Part shown: positions 28,316 to 37,901 of the stretch, piece after piece | How the letters are laid out: each line of letters opens with the position of its first letter | Numbering within the stretch: position 1 is the stretch's first letter | From: an uncultured Clostridia bacterium | Lineage (GTDB): Bacteria > Bacillota > Clostridia > TANB77 > CAG-508 | Length of the DNA stretch: 39,734 bases | Reading direction: 5' to 3' | NCBI GenBank assembly: GCA_947589835.1 | Contig: CANQCT010000010.1 | Location: 1 to 39,734, forward strand | Position numbers and translations under genes: made by a program | The notes under the pieces: generated by a model | What the model was told of the DNA's origin: nothing | Databases searched by the model: none | The model's input: the letters and a program-made list of their open reading frames with translations, nothing else

Positions 28316-28663
28316 GTGATAATTATGCCATCATATCAAGAAAAAAGAAGAATGGAATTAGCTAAAAGATCTTCTATCGACGCTGCCTATAGAGCAAGTC
28401 TTAGACAAAAAGCTAAACCAAAAACATTATCAGAAGATAGTTTAGCAAGGTTGGAAATTCAAAACTATATTAGAGAATTATGCAGTTTAGTAAAAACAAG
28501 AAGTAGAATTATAGAAATTTTAAACAATGCATACTCAGATAGCAAATATGATAAGTATCGCCAATATTTTGAGTCTTGGGTTAATGATGTACTATCTAGA
28601 ATGGGACATATAAAAGAAAAAGAAACGCAAGAAGCTAAAGATATAGAAGATGAAGAACGTTAA
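28316..28663 (+). CDS. Hypothetical charged helical protein
   Basis: 115 aa; GTG 28316 (or ATG 28325) behind AGAGGGG; no family recognised. Confidence 0.7.
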   Translation: MIIMPSYQEKRRMELAKRSSIDAAYRASLRQKAKPKTLSEDSLARLEIQNYIRELCSLVKTRSRIIEILNNAYSDSKYDKYRQYFESWVNDVLSRMGHIKEKETQEAKDIEDEER

Positions 28664-28729
28664 TTAACTATAAAAACAAAGGTAAAAAGAAATGCTAAAA
28701 ATAATAAAAGAAAGTGAATATTGCAAGCA

Positions 28730-29320
28730 ATGAATAAAATAGAACTACAAAACATTAAGAAAAAAGCATTAGAAGAAAAAATACCAATTATTATGGATGA
28801 TACTTTAGAGGTGATTAGCAAAATTTTAAAAGAGCAGCCACCTTTTAAAATATTGGAAATAGGTACAGCAGTTGGCTATTCTGCAATTTGCTTTTCAGAA
28901 TACCTACAGCCAAATGGCTATATAGACACAATAGAAAGAGATGAAGCTAGAGTAAAAGAAGCAAAGCAAAATATAAAAAAAGCAGAAGTAGAAGATAAAA
29001 TTAACATTTATGAGGGAGATGCTGTAGAAATTCTTCCAACACTAAAAGACACCTATGACATAGTATTTATAGATGCAGCAAAAGGAAAATATCCATTCTT
29101 TTTAAAAGAAGCAATGAGATGTTTAAATAAAAATGGAATAATTATAGCAGATAATGTGCTATATAAAGGTTATGTAATGAGCAACTACAATAAACATAAA
29201 CAACGTACAGCTGTTAGAAATTTAAGAGAATATATTGCAGAAATTACTGAAAGCCCTAATTTAGAAACTCAAATTTTAGAAGTAGGAGATGGCTTAGCTA
29301 TTTCTAAAAGAAAAGATTAA
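28730..29320 (+). CDS. O-methyltransferase (class I SAM-dependent, COMT-like)
   Basis: KILEIGTAVGYSAICFSEYL…IDTIERDEARVKEAKQNIKKA…DIVFIDAAKGKYPFFLKEAMRCLNKNGIIIADNVLYKGYV. ATG 28730 preferred to TTG 28721. Confidence 0.9.
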   Translation: MNKIELQNIKKKALEEKIPIIMDDTLEVISKILKEQPPFKILEIGTAVGYSAICFSEYLQPNGYIDTIERDEARVKEAKQNIKKAEVEDKINIYEGDAVEILPTLKDTYDIVFIDAAKGKYPFFLKEAMRCLNKNGIIIADNVLYKGYVMSNYNKHKQRTAVRNLREYIAEITESPNLETQILEVGDGLAISKRKD

Positions 29321-29342
29321 AAAATTTTAAACTTAAAAACTT

Positions 29343-29386
29343 AAAAAAATATTATATTAATTTAAGATTAATATAGTATTTTTTTT
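29343..29386. terminator. Bidirectional intrinsic terminator
   Basis: AAAAAAATATTATATTAAT…ATTAATATAGTATTTTTTT between convergent genes. Confidence 0.75.
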
Positions 29387-29936
29387 AAGTTAAATATCTT
29401 ATAAATGAAGCAACTGTATCAACCATCCAAACACCACATAATAAGTAAAGAACAGAAACTTGAACAATATAAGGAATTTTAGCTAAAATTAAGTTGATTT
29501 TCTTTTTCAAAAATGGATAAACATGGTTAATAAAAATAATAGCAATAATACCCCAAGCAAAAGAATAAAAAATACTAATTCTTCCATTCAAATTAAAAAA
29601 TTCATTTGTATAATCCCACCAATGCATAGCAAATAATGCATCTAATCCATAACTTACAACATATTCAAAAGCAGAAAAAATAATAGCAGCATATATAAAA
29701 AGTTTTAAATTATTATTACGATACTTTGCTAAAAACAAAATTAGCATTAAAGCACCAAAGCCATAAATGGGGCAAATAGGGCCATATAAAAAACCTCTTT
29801 TAGTAAAGTAACCTAAAGAATATATACTATACAATGTTTCCATAACCCAACCTAAAAAAGCAAATATAAAAAAGTACATTATTAAAGTTTGAATTCTATT
29901 TAATTTTATTTTTTTATTCAATTTTGAAATTTCCAT
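29385..29936 (-). CDS. Putative ABC-transporter type IV / CmpB-like membrane protein
   Basis: YFFIFAFLGWVMETLYSIYSLGYFTKRGFLYGPICPIYGFGALMLILFL…RISIFYSFAWGIIAIIFINHVYPFLKK. Confidence 0.75.
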   Translation of the reverse strand: MEISKLNKKIKLNRIQTLIMYFFIFAFLGWVMETLYSIYSLGYFTKRGFLYGPICPIYGFGALMLILFLAKYRNNNLKLFIYAAIIFSAFEYVVSYGLDALFAMHWWDYTNEFFNLNGRISIFYSFAWGIIAIIFINHVYPFLKKKINLILAKIPYIVQVSVLYLLCGVWMVDTVASFIRYLT

Positions 29937-30133
29937 AATAAAACCCCTTCTATATTTATATATAATAACAGATTTTTAGAACAAAGTAAATAGGAATTGT
30001 AGCTTTTAAAACATATAAAGCGGCAAAATTAACTACAAAACGGAAAAATTAACACTTTACAAACAAAGGGAAAAGTAGTAAAATAAATTTTAAGATAGCA
30101 TTGCTATCAAAAAAATTAAAAGGAGACCATATT

Positions 30134-30295
30134 ATGCATTTTAACTATTTTCAGCATGGAAAAAACAACCACGGAAGGGAGAAAAAAACCAAGAAGGAGA
30201 ACACGTGCAAATACCGGAATAACTGCGTTCTCGAAAATTGCGGAACGGCTAGGTGCGGCTCCGCTAAGAGGTGCTTTTCGTATAGAAAGAAATAA
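30134..30295 (+). CDS. 53-aa Cys-rich, basic small protein
   Basis: AAGGAG before ATG 30134; MHFNYFQHGKNNHGREKKTKKENTCKYRNNCVLENCGTARCGSAKRCFSYRKK*; followed by a terminator. Confidence 0.65.
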   Translation: MHFNYFQHGKNNHGREKKTKKENTCKYRNNCVLENCGTARCGSAKRCFSYRKK

Positions 30296-30309
30296 TAAAT
30301 AATATGGAA

Positions 30310-30353
30310 GGCCGGCGGGTTTTAGTTAACTTGCCGGCTTCTCCTTGTTTTTT
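30310..30353 (+). terminator. Intrinsic terminator (GC-rich stem)
   Basis: GCCGGCGGGTTTTAGTTAACTTGCCGGC followed by TTCTCCTTGTTTTTT. Confidence 0.85.
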
Positions 30354-30464
30354 AATATATAAATGATAAATTAGAAGTAAATACAAAATTAGAAGTAAAA
30401 AGTTGACTAAATAGTGCATAAGATATAAAATAAAAGTAACTTATAAAAAAGGGGAATGATTAAT

Positions 30465-32105
30465 TTGAAATTACAATTAAATGAAAAAGAAATTGAAATA
30501 ACAAACGAAAAAAAAACAGTAGCAGAGCTTTTTGCGAATGAAATAAAAGAAGATGATTTAATAATTGCTTGTAACTGCAATAACGAAATTAAAAGTTTAA
30601 ATTACATACCAAAAGAAAATGATAAAATTAAATTTGTAAATTTATTATCAAGAGATGGAAGAAGAATTTACATAAGAGGTCTTTTATACATAATGAGCAT
30701 GGCATTTCATGAATGCTACCCAGAAGCATACCTTACAGTAAATTACCAACTTACAAATGCTATGTACTGTGAAGTTGATAATATGCAAATAACAAAAGAA
30801 ATGATTGAAAATGTTAAAAACAAAATGAAAGAAATTATACAAAAAAAGCTACCAATTAAAAAAGTAGAAATGAACAAAGAAGAAGCAGAAAAGTTTTATG
30901 AAAAAGAAAAAACTCTAAGAGGTATATTACAATTAGATAATAACCAAAAATCAGGAGTTTCTTTATACTTTTGTGAAAATTATTATAACTATTTTTATGG
31001 TGTAATGCCAATTAACACTGAGTATATTAAAATATTTGAAATACTTAAATATAATGATGGATTTTTAGTTAGGTATCCAAGTAAAACAAATCCTTATGAA
31101 TTAGAAAAAGGTGCAGCAAGCAAAAAACTTGTTTCTGCACTTGACGAATATGATGATATTCATAAAGTACTAAATATTAATACATTATATAAGTTAAACC
31201 AAAAAATAAAAGAAGGAAAAGCTTCAGAAGTAGTACTTTTAGCAGAGGCTTTACATGAAAAGAAAATATCAGATATTGCCGATAATATTATTAAACGTAA
31301 AGGTGTAAAAGTAGTTTTAATAGCAGGACCATCATCTTCAGGAAAAACTACCTTTGCTAAAAGATTAGGAATACAATTAAGGCTAAATGGTCTAAAGCCT
31401 GTTACAATATCAGTAGATAACTATTTTGTAGAAAGAGAAGAAACTCCAGTAGATGAAAAAGGCGAGTATGATTTTGAATGCTTAGAGGCAATTGATAGAA
31501 AATTATTTAATAATCATCTACTTTCATTATTAAACGGAGAAGAAATACAATGTCCAACTTTTGATTTTAAAGAAGGAACTAAAAGATACGATGGCAAAAC
31601 TATGAAACTTGCAGATGATGAAATATTAGTTATTGAAGGAATTCACTGCCTAAACGATAAGCTAACAGAAGCTATTCCAAAAGATAAAAAATATAAAGTA
31701 TATATTAGTGCATTAACTGTTTTAAACATAGATTATTACAATAGAATCTCCACAACAGATAGTAGATTAATTAGAAGAATAGTTAGAGACAATAATTTTA
31801 GAGGTTATCCGGCACTTAACACTTTAAAAATGTGGGATTCTGTAAATAGAGGAGAGGAAAGCCATATATTTCCATTCCAAGATGGCGCAGATAGTATGTT
31901 TAACACTTCATTAATATATGAATTATGTGTATTAAAAAAATATGCAATTCCAGAGCTAGAAAAAATAGATAATTCATGTGCAGAATTTGCAGAAGCCAAA
32001 AGATTATACGAGTTTTTAAAATATTTTGAAGATATAGATGATGAGCTAGTTCCAAAAAATTCATTATTACGAGAATTTATTGGGGGAAGCATTTTTGAAT
32101 ATTAA
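30465..32105 (+). CDS. Nucleoside kinase: TGS/ThrRS-like N-terminal region + uridine kinase/PRK domain
   Basis: C-terminal VVLIAGPSSSGKTTFAKRLGIQLRLNGLKPVTISVDNYFVEREETPVDEKGEYDFECLEAID…DEILVIEGIHCLND; N-terminal TGS-like. TTG 30465 has better SD spacing than ATG 30456. Confidence 0.88.
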   Translation: MKLQLNEKEIEITNEKKTVAELFANEIKEDDLIIACNCNNEIKSLNYIPKENDKIKFVNLLSRDGRRIYIRGLLYIMSMAFHECYPEAYLTVNYQLTNAMYCEVDNMQITKEMIENVKNKMKEIIQKKLPIKKVEMNKEEAEKFYEKEKTLRGILQLDNNQKSGVSLYFCENYYNYFYGVMPINTEYIKIFEILKYNDGFLVRYPSKTNPYELEKGAASKKLVSALDEYDDIHKVLNINTLYKLNQKIKEGKASEVVLLAEALHEKKISDIADNIIKRKGVKVVLIAGPSSSGKTTFAKRLGIQLRLNGLKPVTISVDNYFVEREETPVDEKGEYDFECLEAIDRKLFNNHLLSLLNGEEIQCPTFDFKEGTKRYDGKTMKLADDEILVIEGIHCLNDKLTEAIPKDKKYKVYISALTVLNIDYYNRISTTDSRLIRRIVRDNNFRGYPALNTLKMWDSVNRGEESHIFPFQDGADSMFNTSLIYELCVLKKYAIPELEKIDNSCAEFAEAKRLYEFLKYFEDIDDELVPKNSLLREFIGGSIFEY

Positions 32106-32189
32106 TTATAGACATCAAATAAACAATAATATTAATTACAAAAATTAAGTAAATACTAACAAAAAATTTATTATAAATAAGAGGAAAAA

Positions 32190-32498
32190 ATGGGAAGAAA
32201 GTTTACAAAAATAGATGAAGAATTTATTTGTGAGCACTGTGGCAAAAAGGTAGAAAAGCTTGGCTACACTTGCCGAAATCACTGTAATTACTGCTTATAT
32301 TCTAAACATGTTGATATTAATCCAGGAGATAGAGAAGAAACTTGCCATGGTTTACTAGAGCCAATTAAGGTAGAGCTAGATAGTAAAAAAGGCTATGTTA
32401 TTATTTACCGTTGCCAAAAATGTGGAGCAATTAGAAAAAATAAGGCAGCAGACGACGATAATATGGACTTGATAATTAAGCTAACAGCAGAAAATTAA
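32190..32498 (+). CDS. RNHCP domain-containing protein
   Basis: EEFICEHCGKKVEKLGYTCRNHCNYCLYSKHVDINPGDREETCHGLLEPIKVE…IIYRCQKCGAIRKNKAADDDN; contains the RNHCPYCLxSxHVD-like motif. Confidence 0.93.
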   Translation: MGRKFTKIDEEFICEHCGKKVEKLGYTCRNHCNYCLYSKHVDINPGDREETCHGLLEPIKVELDSKKGYVIIYRCQKCGAIRKNKAADDDNMDLIIKLTAEN

Positions 32499-32620
32499 AA
32501 CAAAAGAGAATATCAGAAAGTTTGTGTAAACTTTAGACTTCTTATAATAAATTTTAAAAAATTTTAATAATCGAACTGACAAATTCTAGTATTTATTACT
32601 AATTGTAAATATTAGAGTAG

Positions 32621-32692
32621 CCACAGCGGTACGATATATGTTTTTTCGTGCTTTAGTCAAGAAAAAACATATATAATACGTTGGGCGCGTGG
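32621..32692. other. Strong long hairpin / possible structured RNA of unknown family
   Basis: Inner perfect 13-bp stem ATATATGTTTTTT (32634-32646) / AAAAAACATATAT (32662-32674); outer CCAC-a-GCG (32621-32628) pairs CGC-GTGG (32686-32692); ACG (32631-32633) can pair CGT (32679-32681). Confidence 0.6.
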
Positions 32693-32728
32693 CGGATAAT
32701 TTTAAGGCTAAAAATAGCAATTGTTAGC

Positions 32729-35173
32729 TTAAACTTCCCTATATAAATTTCCATTAGTATATTCTTTTCCATCTAATTTTTCTCTATTATAAACCGCATT
32801 TATAACTGTATTCATATCATCAATACTTTCATCAAGCATATCTATTCTAACATTTGGAATAGGTAAATCATTAGTAGCAATAAAAAGTTTTTTACTATTA
32901 AAAATTAATGTTACAGTTTGAAAATTATCTGGAACAACTCTAAACTTAAAGCCAAGTCTATCTTTTAAATAATAATTATTTTCCTGTCTGCACCTAGTTC
33001 CACAGTCTGGGTAGCAGTGATTAGTTTTTCCTAAAAAACAATAATTAGAAGCCATAACAGGTAAACTTCCATAAACAATTAATTCTGTATCTACGCTAGA
33101 TGAATGAAGTATTTCCTTTAAATCATCATGATTTAATTCTCTAGATAAAACAACACGATTTAAACCAGCTTTTTTAAATTCATCTACCGAAAAATTGTTA
33201 AATACATTTAAAGAATAATTACCAACAAAGTCATAATTATCTTTATATTTTTCTAAAAAATTCAAATCTGCTAAATTGGAAATAACAAAACCTTTAATGT
33301 TAAATCTAGCAGTTATTGCATCTAGTGAGTTTAATATAATATTTTTATAATTTGCCTTAATAATAGAAGGAATATATACATATAGCTCATAATTTTCAGC
33401 AAAATAATCTATTATATCATAGTAATTTTTATCAATAAATACTTTTAATGGAATATAAACTCTACTAATCTTTTCTTTTTGAAGTTCAGAATAATCATAA
33501 TCTAAATATAAATTACGCAAATATAATGCAATATTTGGATGCTCTAAATTTGGAATATATGTAACTGTTTCTTCTTTTTTAGTAGAAACTGCAATTTCTT
33601 TTCTTGCTACCTTTTTCATTACTTCTTCTTCAAGCTTTTCTAAGGCAATTCTTCTTAAATCGTTCAAACTGCTTATACTAGGAACATATAAGCCATCATC
33701 TAAAAGAACTGTAATATTTTCAAAATAATAAGGAGTATTATTAGTTTTTGAAATTTGCTTTACAACTCTTTCCACGCTAATAGGTGTTTTTAAAGCATCT
33801 ATTGGAACAGTATTAGAAGAAACTTCTAAATGTATATTATTGTAAATAGAATTACTTTTACTTAAAGTACTAAGCTTCATTTTAATAGGGGTGTCCTTTT
33901 TAATTGTTACAGTACAATTAAGTGGAATTTTTATATTTTCTACATTTTCATAAGATTTTTTAGCAATATCATTTAAAGTTTTACTACTAATACGGTAAAC
34001 TTTGTCACCTGCAGAAATATTACCTTTCATACGACCTATTGTAACTTCACATCCACTAGAAGCTTCTTTTAAATTTGAATTTTTAATCATAAGCTCAGAA
34101 ACAAAGTATGTTGTACTTTCTTTTTGAACAGCAATAGAATCGCCAATTTGCAAACTATTTTCTAATTTTAAAGTAATATGCCCTTTATTTGAATTATATC
34201 TACTTACTTTTCCAAGATAAATTCCCATATTATTAGGCTTTTCAGGAAATATAAGTTCTTTATTTGGGTTACTATCCAAGTGACCATTTGAAAACCCACC
34301 ACGGTTAAATACCTGCATTAAATCAGTAATATCATTTTCATCTATAATAAACTTATCTCCATTTAAAATCATATCTATATATTTACGATAAATTCTAGTA
34401 ACTGTTGCAACATATTCAGGGCTTTTCATACGTCCTTCAATTTTAAAACATTTTACACCAGCTTTAATTAATCTAGGCAAAAAGGCAATACCGCATAAGT
34501 CTTTAGGACTTAGCAAATACCCTTTATCTAAAGTTGTTACTTCGTTTGTATTCATATTTTCGCTTAAAAGTTCATAAGGAAGTCTACATGGACCAGCACA
34601 CTTACCGCGGTTAGCAGAACGGCCACCTGCCATACTAGAAAGCAAACATTGACCAGAATAGCAAATACATAAAGCACCATGAATAAAAACTTCAATTTCC
34701 ACCTTTGAATTACGACAAATATATTCAATTTCATCTATGGATAGCTCTCTTGCAAGAACTACTCTTTTAAAACCAAGCTCTTGCAATTCCAAAACACCTT
34801 CTAAATTATGTACAGACATTTGTGTACTAGAGTGAATTGGCATATCTGGAAAGTTCTTAATTAAAAATTTTGCTAAGCCTAAATCTTGAACAATAATTGC
34901 ATCAATACCAGCTTCATAAGCATTTTTAGCTAGCTTAACTGCTTCATCAAATTCAGAATTTTTAATTAAAGTATTTAAAGTTAAATGAGTTTTTACATTT
35001 CTTAATTTGCAATAGCTAATAACTTTTTTTATATCTTGAAGTCCAAAATTATCTGCATACATCCTTGCATTAAATTGGTCAGAACCAAAATACACACTAT
35101 TTGCACCATTTTGAACAGCTGCCTTTAAACAGTTCCAATCTCCAACAGGAGATAAAAGCTCTACATCTAGCAT
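32729..35173 (-). CDS. U32 family peptidase, large two-part form
   Basis: MLDVELLSPVGDWNCLKAAVQNGANSVYFGSDQFNARMYADNF…VEVFIHGALCICYSGQCLLSSMAGGRSANRGKCAGPCRLPYEL; second U32-like region near the C-terminus (VYGSLPVMASNYCFLGKTNHCYPDCGTRC). Confidence 0.95.
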   Translation of the reverse strand: MLDVELLSPVGDWNCLKAAVQNGANSVYFGSDQFNARMYADNFGLQDIKKVISYCKLRNVKTHLTLNTLIKNSEFDEAVKLAKNAYEAGIDAIIVQDLGLAKFLIKNFPDMPIHSSTQMSVHNLEGVLELQELGFKRVVLARELSIDEIEYICRNSKVEIEVFIHGALCICYSGQCLLSSMAGGRSANRGKCAGPCRLPYELLSENMNTNEVTTLDKGYLLSPKDLCGIAFLPRLIKAGVKCFKIEGRMKSPEYVATVTRIYRKYIDMILNGDKFIIDENDITDLMQVFNRGGFSNGHLDSNPNKELIFPEKPNNMGIYLGKVSRYNSNKGHITLKLENSLQIGDSIAVQKESTTYFVSELMIKNSNLKEASSGCEVTIGRMKGNISAGDKVYRISSKTLNDIAKKSYENVENIKIPLNCTVTIKKDTPIKMKLSTLSKSNSIYNNIHLEVSSNTVPIDALKTPISVERVVKQISKTNNTPYYFENITVLLDDGLYVPSISSLNDLRRIALEKLEEEVMKKVARKEIAVSTKKEETVTYIPNLEHPNIALYLRNLYLDYDYSELQKEKISRVYIPLKVFIDKNYYDIIDYFAENYELYVYIPSIIKANYKNIILNSLDAITARFNIKGFVISNLADLNFLEKYKDNYDFVGNYSLNVFNNFSVDEFKKAGLNRVVLSRELNHDDLKEILHSSSVDTELIVYGSLPVMASNYCFLGKTNHCYPDCGTRCRQENNYYLKDRLGFKFRVVPDNFQTVTLIFNSKKLFIATNDLPIPNVRIDMLDESIDDMNTVINAVYNREKLDGKEYTNGNLYREV

Positions 35174-35309
35174 AAATTCCTCCTAATTTTTATTATATAA
35201 ATATGATAAAAATTTGTATATATGGCAAATTTATTTTACCAAAATAATTGTAACACATTTTTTTGCTTTTGCATACTAATATTATATAAACAAAAAAGGA
35301 GGAGATAAT

Positions 35310-35474
35310 ATGCCAGAAGAAAATAGAGATTGTGGATGTGGCTGTAATTCTAACAATGGTGGCTTTTTAAGCAACATATTTGGTGGAAATGGTTGTTGCT
35401 GTGGAGATAATACTATTCTATTCTTCATAATAGTATTTTTATTACTATTTACTAATTTTGGAGGTAATAGATAA
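35310..35474 (+). CDS. 54-aa Cys/Gly-rich protein with C-terminal hydrophobic segment (YjcZ/coat-like)
   Basis: AAAGGAGGAG before ATG 35310; MPEENRDCGCGCNSNNGGFLSNIFGGNGCCCGDNTILFFIIVFLLLFTNFGGNR*; own terminator at 35513. Not in the supplied ORF track. Confidence 0.8.
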   Translation: MPEENRDCGCGCNSNNGGFLSNIFGGNGCCCGDNTILFFIIVFLLLFTNFGGNR

Positions 35475-35512
35475 TATACTTATTAAATATTCTACAATAG
35501 TAAAAAAACATT

Positions 35513-35556
35513 TGTGAATTTTGTGTAAATTTTAAAGCAAAATTCACATTTTTTTT
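35513..35556 (+). terminator. Intrinsic terminator
   Basis: TGTGAATTTTG-N14-CAAAATTCACA-TTTTTTTT, 11-bp perfect stem. Confidence 0.88.
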
Positions 35557-35637
35557 AATTTTAATTGACGACAAAAAGCAACAATGTTATACTTATTTTG
35601 AAATTATATACTTAATATTACCAACGAGGAGGAAAAA

Positions 35638-37824
35638 ATGTTGTTAAAAAACATTTTAATAAATAGAATTATAAGCTTATTATGCATTATTATACTATTT
35701 TCGAGTTTAATTATGCTTTTTATTAAAAATGATACTAAAGCAGCAACTGTAGATGAAGAACTAAAAGCTTTTGAACCATATCCAGGCTATGTAGATTTAT
35801 TAAAAAAATTAAAAGAAGCCCATCCAAACTGGACTTTTGAAATTTTAAAAACAAATTTAAAATGGCCTGAAGTAATTATTGCAGAATCTACAGGCTATCA
35901 TGGAAGAAATGTAGTTCCAAAAAGCTGGGGAAGTGCATATAAATGTGCGTGCGGAAAGGTAGTAGATGCAAGCTGGGTATGTGCTTCAACTGCTACTGTT
36001 GCATATTATATGGACCCTAGAAATTCTTTAAATGAAGACTATATTTTTCAATTTGAAAAATTAACTTTAGGAACTGTTTCTAAAGAAGAATTAGCACAAC
36101 TAGAAAAAGGTGTAGAAAAAATTATTGCAGACTGTAACTACTTACAAGGCAAAATTGAATATTATGATACAAAAGGCAAAAAACAAACAATAGATAAAAC
36201 ATATTTACAAGTTATTATGGAAGCTGCACAAAAATATAATGTAAGCCCATATCACCTAGCTTCAAGAATACGCCAAGAGCAAGGCACAGACGATGGTAGC
36301 ATTATGATTAAAGGCACATATAAAGGCTATGAAGGCTTATATAATTACTTTAATGTTGAAGCATTTGGAAGCACAACAGAAAAAATTATTACAAGAGGTT
36401 TAACTAGTGCTAGAGAGTATGGCTGGACAGATCCAGAAAAAGCAATTAATGGCGGGGCTTCTGTAATTTCAAAAAGTTATACTTCACAAGGTCAGTATAC
36501 TTTATACTTAGAAAAATTTGATGTAGAAAAAACAAATGGAATTTATACACACCAATATATGACAAATGTTTCTGCATCTAAAACAGAAGGAGAAGAAATC
36601 CGTGAAGCATATAGAGATATAGGAATGATTTCAAAAGAATCTAAAATGATATTTAAAATTCCTGTATATGAAGATATGCCAGAAATGCAATCACAAATAC
36701 CTGGCACAGAGCAAATGGTTACAGAAGATGTAAAAATAAATGCAGATAAAGTAGAAGTTAAATCTGGAAAAGGCACAGATTTTACAACAATAACTACATT
36801 AAATAAAGATGAAAAAATATTAAGAATAGAACTTGATAATAGCAAAGATTCAAAAGGAAAATCATGGGATAAAGTAGTTTTAAGCGATGGAAAAAAAGGC
36901 TATGTAATGAGAGATTACTTAACTAAAATTAGTATTCAAAATCCTTTAAACGAAGAATACATTGTTACAGCATACACTAATTTTAGAAATGGTCCAGGAA
37001 CTACATATACCACTATTTTAAAAGTACTTTCACCTGGTCAAATGGTAACTGTTGTTGAAAAAGATAAATATAAAAGTATAGATAAAGAAGATTGGTATAG
37101 AGTAAAAACAGCAGATGGCTTATATGGCTATGTTGGAACAGACTATATAGCAAAATATAACCCAAATACAAGCCCAATAGATAAAGTAAAAGTAGTTTGT
37201 ACAGATGGCTTAAACATCAGAAAAGAGCCAAGTTCTAACAAATCTGTTCAAATATTAAAAACAGTACCAGAAAATACTATATTAACAAGAACTGAAAAAG
37301 ATGTAAAAAGTTCAGATACTAAATATATATGGGATAAAGTAACTACTTCTGGAGGAGTTGTTGGCTATGTGGCAAGACAAGACCCAGAAACTAAAAAAGC
37401 TTGGATAGAGCCTATAAATAACAATAATAATGAAGACCCAAAAATTGAAGGCAAGGGCTTCAAAATAATCAACAATAATTTAGTTTGCGAGCCTAATATA
37501 ACAGTAGAAAATATAAAAAGTGTAGCAAGTACAGTAACAATTAAAGATGGAAATACTACTAAAACTACAGGAAATTTAGCAACAGGCTGGAAAATTACTG
37601 CTGGCGAAAAAACATATTCTATTGTAGTAAAAGGCGATGTAAATGGCGATGGAAAAGTAAGTTCAGCAGATTATGTAAGAATTAAAAATTATATACTTAA
37701 AAAAGTAAAATTAACTAAAGAACAAGAAAGCGCATCAGATGCCACAGGAGATGGAAAAACCTCTTCAGCAGACTATGTGAGAGTAAAAAATTATATACTT
37801 AAAAAAGCAAGCATCACAATATAA
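35638..37824 (+). CDS. Secreted glucosaminidase-like autolysin with SH3 domains and C-terminal type I dockerin
   Basis: N-terminal signal/TM; YLQVIMEAAQKYNVSPYHLASRIRQEQG…YKGYEGLYNYFNVEAFG…REYGWTDPEKAINGGASVISKSYTSQGQYTLYLEKFDV; SH3 repeats (NFRNGPGTTYTTILKVLSPGQMVTVVEK; LNIRKEPSSNKSVQILKTV); dockerin GDVNGDGKVSSADYVRIKNYILKK…SDATGDGKTSSADYVRVKNYILKK. Confidence 0.9.
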   Translation: MLLKNILINRIISLLCIIILFSSLIMLFIKNDTKAATVDEELKAFEPYPGYVDLLKKLKEAHPNWTFEILKTNLKWPEVIIAESTGYHGRNVVPKSWGSAYKCACGKVVDASWVCASTATVAYYMDPRNSLNEDYIFQFEKLTLGTVSKEELAQLEKGVEKIIADCNYLQGKIEYYDTKGKKQTIDKTYLQVIMEAAQKYNVSPYHLASRIRQEQGTDDGSIMIKGTYKGYEGLYNYFNVEAFGSTTEKIITRGLTSAREYGWTDPEKAINGGASVISKSYTSQGQYTLYLEKFDVEKTNGIYTHQYMTNVSASKTEGEEIREAYRDIGMISKESKMIFKIPVYEDMPEMQSQIPGTEQMVTEDVKINADKVEVKSGKGTDFTTITTLNKDEKILRIELDNSKDSKGKSWDKVVLSDGKKGYVMRDYLTKISIQNPLNEEYIVTAYTNFRNGPGTTYTTILKVLSPGQMVTVVEKDKYKSIDKEDWYRVKTADGLYGYVGTDYIAKYNPNTSPIDKVKVVCTDGLNIRKEPSSNKSVQILKTVPENTILTRTEKDVKSSDTKYIWDKVTTSGGVVGYVARQDPETKKAWIEPINNNNNEDPKIEGKGFKIINNNLVCEPNITVENIKSVASTVTIKDGNTTKTTGNLATGWKITAGEKTYSIVVKGDVNGDGKVSSADYVRIKNYILKKVKLTKEQESASDATGDGKTSSADYVRVKNYILKKASITI

Positions 37825-37901
37825 CAAAAGAAAAATAAAATACTATTATTTCTAAAAATTTTTAATCTAAATAAGTTAGAAATAAAATAAAGGAGACCAA
37901 A

